Shown here: in pieces, positions 60,172 to 64,000 of the stretch
How positions within the stretch are numbered: position 1 is the first letter of the stretch
Layout: every line of letters starts with the position of its first letter
Assembly (NCBI RefSeq): GCF_008807415.1
Contig: NZ_CP043626.1
Span: forward strand, 4,316,501-4,380,500
Direction of reading: 5' to 3'
From: Pseudomonas denitrificans (nom. rej.)
GTDB taxonomy: Bacteria; Pseudomonadota; Gammaproteobacteria; Pseudomonadales; Pseudomonadaceae
DNA: 64,000 nt
Position numbers and translations under genes: made by a program
Notes under the pieces: model-generated
What the model saw: the letters and a program-made list of their open reading frames with translations, nothing else
Databases searched by the model: none
Told to the model about the DNA's origin: nothing

Positions 60172-63100
60172 ATGCTCCCGCCATTTACGCGGCATTCCCT
60201 GCCTGCCTATGCCCGATCCGCTCTGGGCGTCGCCATAGCCAATGCTTTCACCCTGGTGATGCTGCCGGAGACAGCCCATGCTGTCTGTGGGCAGCAAAGC
60301 GGCACCTACACGACAACCCAGACCTGTACTCCGGCTAGCGGAATCGCGGCTGACATCACCACGCTGACCGGCACCCAGGTGACCACGGCTGCAGGAAACT
60401 CCCTGCTTGCCCGCGCCGCCAACGCGAACACCAGCATCCTGCTCAACGGCACTAAAGTTCAGAGCACACCGTTGACTGCGGTCAGTGCGGTACAGGCTCA
60501 GATCACGGGTGGAATCTTGGGGACTGGGGAAGCACTCATCAACTTCCAGAGCGGGAGCAATCTCATCCAGTCAGGAGGCAGCGGCCTGGACGCTGTCGCC
60601 ATCCTCAACACTAACACTGGTTCATCGACAGTCCTGATTGGCGCCGGCACTGAGGTGAACATCAATAACCGCTCAGTTGGCAGCGAGCGCGATGGTATTG
60701 ATGTGAGCGCTTCCGGGGGCGGGGACATCGTGTTCCAGCATGCCGGCACTGGGAGCATCCTCACTTACGGCGGAAACAACATCTGGCTGAAGGCAGTTTC
60801 CAGTGGGAACGTGAATGCCACGGTGGGTTCTGGCGTCAGCCTTACCGTTGACAACAACGACCCGCTATCGGGAGGCGATCCAAACATCGACGACGAAAAC
60901 GACCCTCAGGCCGGAACCGGCAACCATGCTGGGGTGCACACCCGCGCCGTCAATGGCGACACGACCGTGAGTAACGCCGCGACCATTCGCGGTATGGGTC
61001 AGAACGCTTTCGGCATCTTCACAGAGGGCGGTGCGGGTACGACCAACCTCGCCAATACCGGAAGCATTACCACCGACGGGCTGAACGGCTTCGGCATCCG
61101 CTCCATCTCCACCACTGGCAGCATCCATATCGTCAACAGCGGCGATATCACCACCACCGGTAATAACGGCCACGCCATTTACGTTACTGACAATCCTGGT
61201 GCGACGGGCGATATCAGCATCCAGAACGACGGCGATCTGGTAGTGGGGAACGACACCGACGCGATTGGTTCACGGGGTATTTACGCCATCAAGCGCGGCA
61301 CCGGCAGCTTTACCCTGACCGGGAGTGGCAACATCACGGTCAAGAACGGTTCAGTGTCGACTCGAGCAAACGGTATCACCATCACAAGCGCCCAGGACGG
61401 CCTGGTGAACTACAGCGGTGAAATCATCACGAGCGGGCCGGGGGCGAGCGCTATTCGCCTGGAATCCATCGATGGCGATGCGACGGTGATCTACACGGGC
61501 AAGAAGCTCGAAACACTCAGCACGAACGCTCATGGCATTTACGCAACTGCGCTGCAGGGCAAGGCAACGGTCAGCTCCACCGGCACCATCACCACCAACT
61601 CTGAAGGTTCGGGCGGCGTAGGTACGGGTATTGATGCGTATGGGTTACGCGCAGAGAGCGGTTTCCAGGATGCCAGCGTCACCTACACCGGAACCAAGAT
61701 CGATGTAAACGGCCAAGGTGCTGCCATCCTTGCAAATACCACCTACAAGACGGGAACAGGCGTCGGCGCTGCCACAGTGGACAACAGCGGGGAGCTGGTC
61801 GCCAGAGGCGATAAACAGCGCGGCATACGAACAATAACTGCGACCGGCGACCAGACGGTCATCAACCGTGGGGCGATTACCACCCTGGGAGATACGAACA
61901 GCCAGGGGATTCTGGCGCAGGCCTCCGGCGCGGCCACTATCCGCGTGGAGAACAGCGGCAATATCACGACCCATGGGAGCATCGCGTCGGGTATCGATGC
62001 GCTCTCGGTCGGTGGATCGGCAAGCGTCACCAACAGCGCGGCGATCCTTGGAGGTTGGGGCCAGAGCACGGGTGTGTCTTTGGCCGGCGAGACCCAGGCG
62101 CTGACCAATACCGGCTCCATCGGCGCCCTCAGCGACCGCGCGGTGCTGGGGGATGCCAACGGCCCGGATGCCACCGTAACCATTGATAACGACGGATCAA
62201 TCGTCGGCGCAATCAACGCTGCTACTTCTCAGGTAAGCCTCGACAACCAGGGTTCCTGGACGCTGCGCAACTACGCCGACAGCAATGGAGATGGTGTCCG
62301 GGACACTTGGGGGGTGGCGGTCAACAACCTCGGAACCGCTGCAGGCAACAGCATCGACAACAGCGGCACCTTGACCTTGGCCGCCCAGCCGAGCAGCGGC
62401 ATTCAGACCTTCGACGCCACGGGTGCTTATCTGCCGCTTGGGCAGAGTGCGAACTCCCCAGTGCTGGGTGGCGCGGTACAAGGCCAGTTGCTGGGCGTAG
62501 GAACCTTCACCAACAGTGGCCTGATTGACCTCACCGGGGGTAGTCATGCGGTGGGCAACGTATTGCTCATCAGCAACGCCCAGGTCGCCGGCAGCGCCGG
62601 AACCGGTGTGTTTGTATCCAACGGAGGGCGCCTGTTGCTCAACAGCGAGCTCAACGAGGGCGGCCCGAACAGTCATTCGGACATGCTGGTGGTGGATTCC
62701 ACCGCCACAGGTAGCGGAGGCTCCACCGGGCTGCTGGTTAGGAATGTCGGTGGACAGGGGGCCCTTACCGAGGGCAACGGTATCGCTGTGGTGAACCTGC
62801 TGGACACGGCAGTGGCTGCCAGTGACGCCAATGCGTTCAGCCTGGCCCGCCGGGTCGTAGCCGGGCCCTACGAGTACCAGCTCTATCGTGGCGCGCCAGA
62901 TGGTTCGGGCACCCAGACCTGGTACCTGCGCTCGGACATCGAGCCGACCCCGCCGACGCCACCCGATCCGCCCACTCCGCCGGAACCTCCGACTCCACCT
63001 GCGCCACCTGAGCCGCGCACGCCGAACTTCCGTCCCGAAGTCTCGCTGTACGGGGCGTTGCCGGCGCTGGCCCTTGTCTATGGCCGCACCATGGTCGATA

Positions 63101-63174
63101 CCCTGCACGAGCGCGTGGGAGAGGAGCGTCCGACGGCCTGGCAGGAGCCCCCGGCGGAAGACGAGGCGACCTAG
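60172..63174 (+). CDS. Autotransporter passenger and linker, ended by an in-frame amber codon
   Basis: 1000 codons from ATG 60172 (Shine-Dalgarno AAGGAGG). An extended signal peptide (about 37 residues, ending TAHA) precedes a long beta-helical passenger rich in NTGSITT, NSGDITT and GNNGHAI-type repeats. Then comes a proline-rich linker (PTPPTPPDPPTPPEP) and the pre-barrel block NFRPEVSLYGALPALALVYG. The frame stops at TAG 63172-63174, exactly before the barrel, which continues in the same frame. As read, the product is a secreted-to-periplasm passenger that cannot be surface-exposed. Passenger function unknown. Confidence 0.85.
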   Translation: MLPPFTRHSLPAYARSALGVAIANAFTLVMLPETAHAVCGQQSGTYTTTQTCTPASGIAADITTLTGTQVTTAAGNSLLARAANANTSILLNGTKVQSTPLTAVSAVQAQITGGILGTGEALINFQSGSNLIQSGGSGLDAVAILNTNTGSSTVLIGAGTEVNINNRSVGSERDGIDVSASGGGDIVFQHAGTGSILTYGGNNIWLKAVSSGNVNATVGSGVSLTVDNNDPLSGGDPNIDDENDPQAGTGNHAGVHTRAVNGDTTVSNAATIRGMGQNAFGIFTEGGAGTTNLANTGSITTDGLNGFGIRSISTTGSIHIVNSGDITTTGNNGHAIYVTDNPGATGDISIQNDGDLVVGNDTDAIGSRGIYAIKRGTGSFTLTGSGNITVKNGSVSTRANGITITSAQDGLVNYSGEIITSGPGASAIRLESIDGDATVIYTGKKLETLSTNAHGIYATALQGKATVSSTGTITTNSEGSGGVGTGIDAYGLRAESGFQDASVTYTGTKIDVNGQGAAILANTTYKTGTGVGAATVDNSGELVARGDKQRGIRTITATGDQTVINRGAITTLGDTNSQGILAQASGAATIRVENSGNITTHGSIASGIDALSVGGSASVTNSAAILGGWGQSTGVSLAGETQALTNTGSIGALSDRAVLGDANGPDATVTIDNDGSIVGAINAATSQVSLDNQGSWTLRNYADSNGDGVRDTWGVAVNNLGTAAGNSIDNSGTLTLAAQPSSGIQTFDATGAYLPLGQSANSPVLGGAVQGQLLGVGTFTNSGLIDLTGGSHAVGNVLLISNAQVAGSAGTGVFVSNGGRLLLNSELNEGGPNSHSDMLVVDSTATGSGGSTGLLVRNVGGQGALTEGNGIAVVNLLDTAVAASDANAFSLARRVVAGPYEYQLYRGAPDGSGTQTWYLRSDIEPTPPTPPDPPTPPEPPTPPAPPEPRTPNFRPEVSLYGALPALALVYGRTMVDTLHERVGEERPTAWQEPPAEDEAT

Positions 63175-64000
63175 GGGCCGTCGCTGGGTTGGGGCCGGGT
63201 GATCTACCGCAGCGGCAAGCAGGATGGCGACCGCAAGGACGCCGTGGGTAATACCCCCGAATACAACTACGACTTGACCGCCTTCCAGGTGGGCGCCGAC
63301 CTGTACCGCAAGGAGCGGGCCGATGGCAGCCATGACCAGGCGGGCTTCTCGCTGGGCATCGGCAGCATGGATGCCGGCGTCAGCCACTACACCGGCCGCA
63401 ACGCCGGCGATGACACGCTGCGCGCATACAGCCTGGGTGGCTACTGGACGCACTTCGGCCCGGAAGGCTGGTATCTGGATGGCGTCCTGCAGGTCAGTCG
63501 CTACGATATCGAAGCGCGCCCCAACGAGCTTGCCAAGCTGGAGACCAGGGGCTGGGGCTACACCGGATCGCTGGAGGGCGGATACCCCTACGAGGCGGAC
63601 AAGGATCTGTGGATCGAGCCCCAAGCCCAGGTGATCTACAGCTACGTCGATCTCGATGACAGCGATGATGTCGGTGCTGACGTGCGCTTCCGGGATGTCG
63701 AATCGCTGATCGGCCGCCTCGGCATGCGCATTGCCAAGGACTGGGAGACGGAAGGTAGCGACAAGAGTCGTCGTCGCACGCAGGGCTGGATTCGCCCTAG
63801 TGTCTGGCATGAATTCAAGGGGCAGCCCAAGACCGGGTTCTCCTCGCAGTCCGGCTACATCCCGTTCGAGGCGGATATTGATGGCACATGGTGGGAAGCG
63901 AACCTCGGCATAGATCACCAGGCCAGCGAGAAAGTGACTTTCACCGTCTCTGCGGGCTACCGCGAGGCCTTTGACGGCGACAGCCATGGGTACGACGCCA
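63175..64000 (+). pseudogene. Autotransporter beta-barrel, separated from the passenger by the TAG (3' end outside window)
   Basis: The same reading frame remains open from 63175 to the window edge and encodes a typical type V barrel: GPSLGWGRVIYRSGKQDGD, QVGADLYRKE, GWYLDGVLQVSRYD, SLEGGYPYEADKDLW and EPQAQVIYSYVD. There is no start codon or ribosome site suitable for independent expression with a signal peptide. A single base change at the TAG would restore a full-length autotransporter. It is either a recent nonsense mutation or a sequencing error. Confidence 0.85.

Noticed and set aside
62197..63987. 596-codon open frame on the minus strand opposite the autotransporter
   Set aside because: Runs across passenger, linker and barrel with no family features; the plus-strand frame has clear autotransporter motifs.

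Overview
This window is GC-rich Pseudomonas chromosome. The evidence is the gene content (mapZ-type PilZ protein, cioAB cyanide-insensitive oxidase, RsmN/RsmF-type CsrA homologue, taurine operon, CIO-associated DUF2474 protein), strong GC-ending codon bias, and many short palindromic intergenic repeats typical of pseudomonads. From memory, the order cstA / DUF3015 / mapZ / radA / small YdcH-like genes / mscL / fpr / TRAP binding protein / rlmG / Mo-hydroxylase operon / MFS resembles a stretch of the P. aeruginosa chromosome, so a relative of that lineage is likely. Species cannot be fixed without a search.

Layout. 1-10.6 kb: pyruvate-type transporter operon (cstA/btsT-yjiX-cobW), DUF3015 protein, mapZ, radA, two YdcH-like genes, mscL, a TerC-CBS-CorC membrane protein, ferredoxin-NADP reductase and an orphan TRAP binding protein. 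10.9-20.8 kb: rlmG, an alpha/beta hydrolase, then a five-gene operon for an exported molybdenum hydroxylase (large subunit, 2Fe-2S subunit, triheme cytochrome c, XdhC, MocA-like), and an MFS exporter. 20.8-30.2 kb: cioAB with its small subunit, a MetQ-like binding protein, a trans-sulfuration PLP enzyme coupled to a degenerate sigma-54 activator, a lipoprotein, a tiny ORF and a BetT-type transporter. 30.2-39.9 kb: vapBC, an OPT transporter, tauABCD with a short acyl-CoA-dehydrogenase-like gene, and yedA divergent from an Lrp regulator.

40.1-53.9 kb: a fatty-acyl cluster (thiolase, FabG4-like, MaoC, AraC regulator), an EF-hand protein, a nucleotide pyrophosphohydrolase with cmoM, two DUF4136 lipoproteins around a glycerophosphodiesterase, a tightly packed GNAT-DsrE-GcvH-like-VanX operon, and several small envelope or hypothetical genes. 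53.9-64 kb is more accessory. It holds a Cro/CI-like repressor with three matching operator-like sites, two tandem paralogous unknown genes, tRNA-Sec (selC), a CsrA/RsmN-like gene, a LysR-MFS-NMO module, and a large autotransporter whose barrel is cut off by an in-frame amber codon.

The strongest leads are: (1) the bEBP at 26.0 kb, which keeps Walker A and B but lacks GAFTGA, both arginine fingers and a DNA-binding domain; (2) the DsrE/lipoyl-carrier operon at 49.0-51.0 kb; (3) the repressor/operator/tandem-paralogue region and the RsmN-like gene around selC; (4) the nonsense-split autotransporter; (5) three families of dispersed palindromic repeats.
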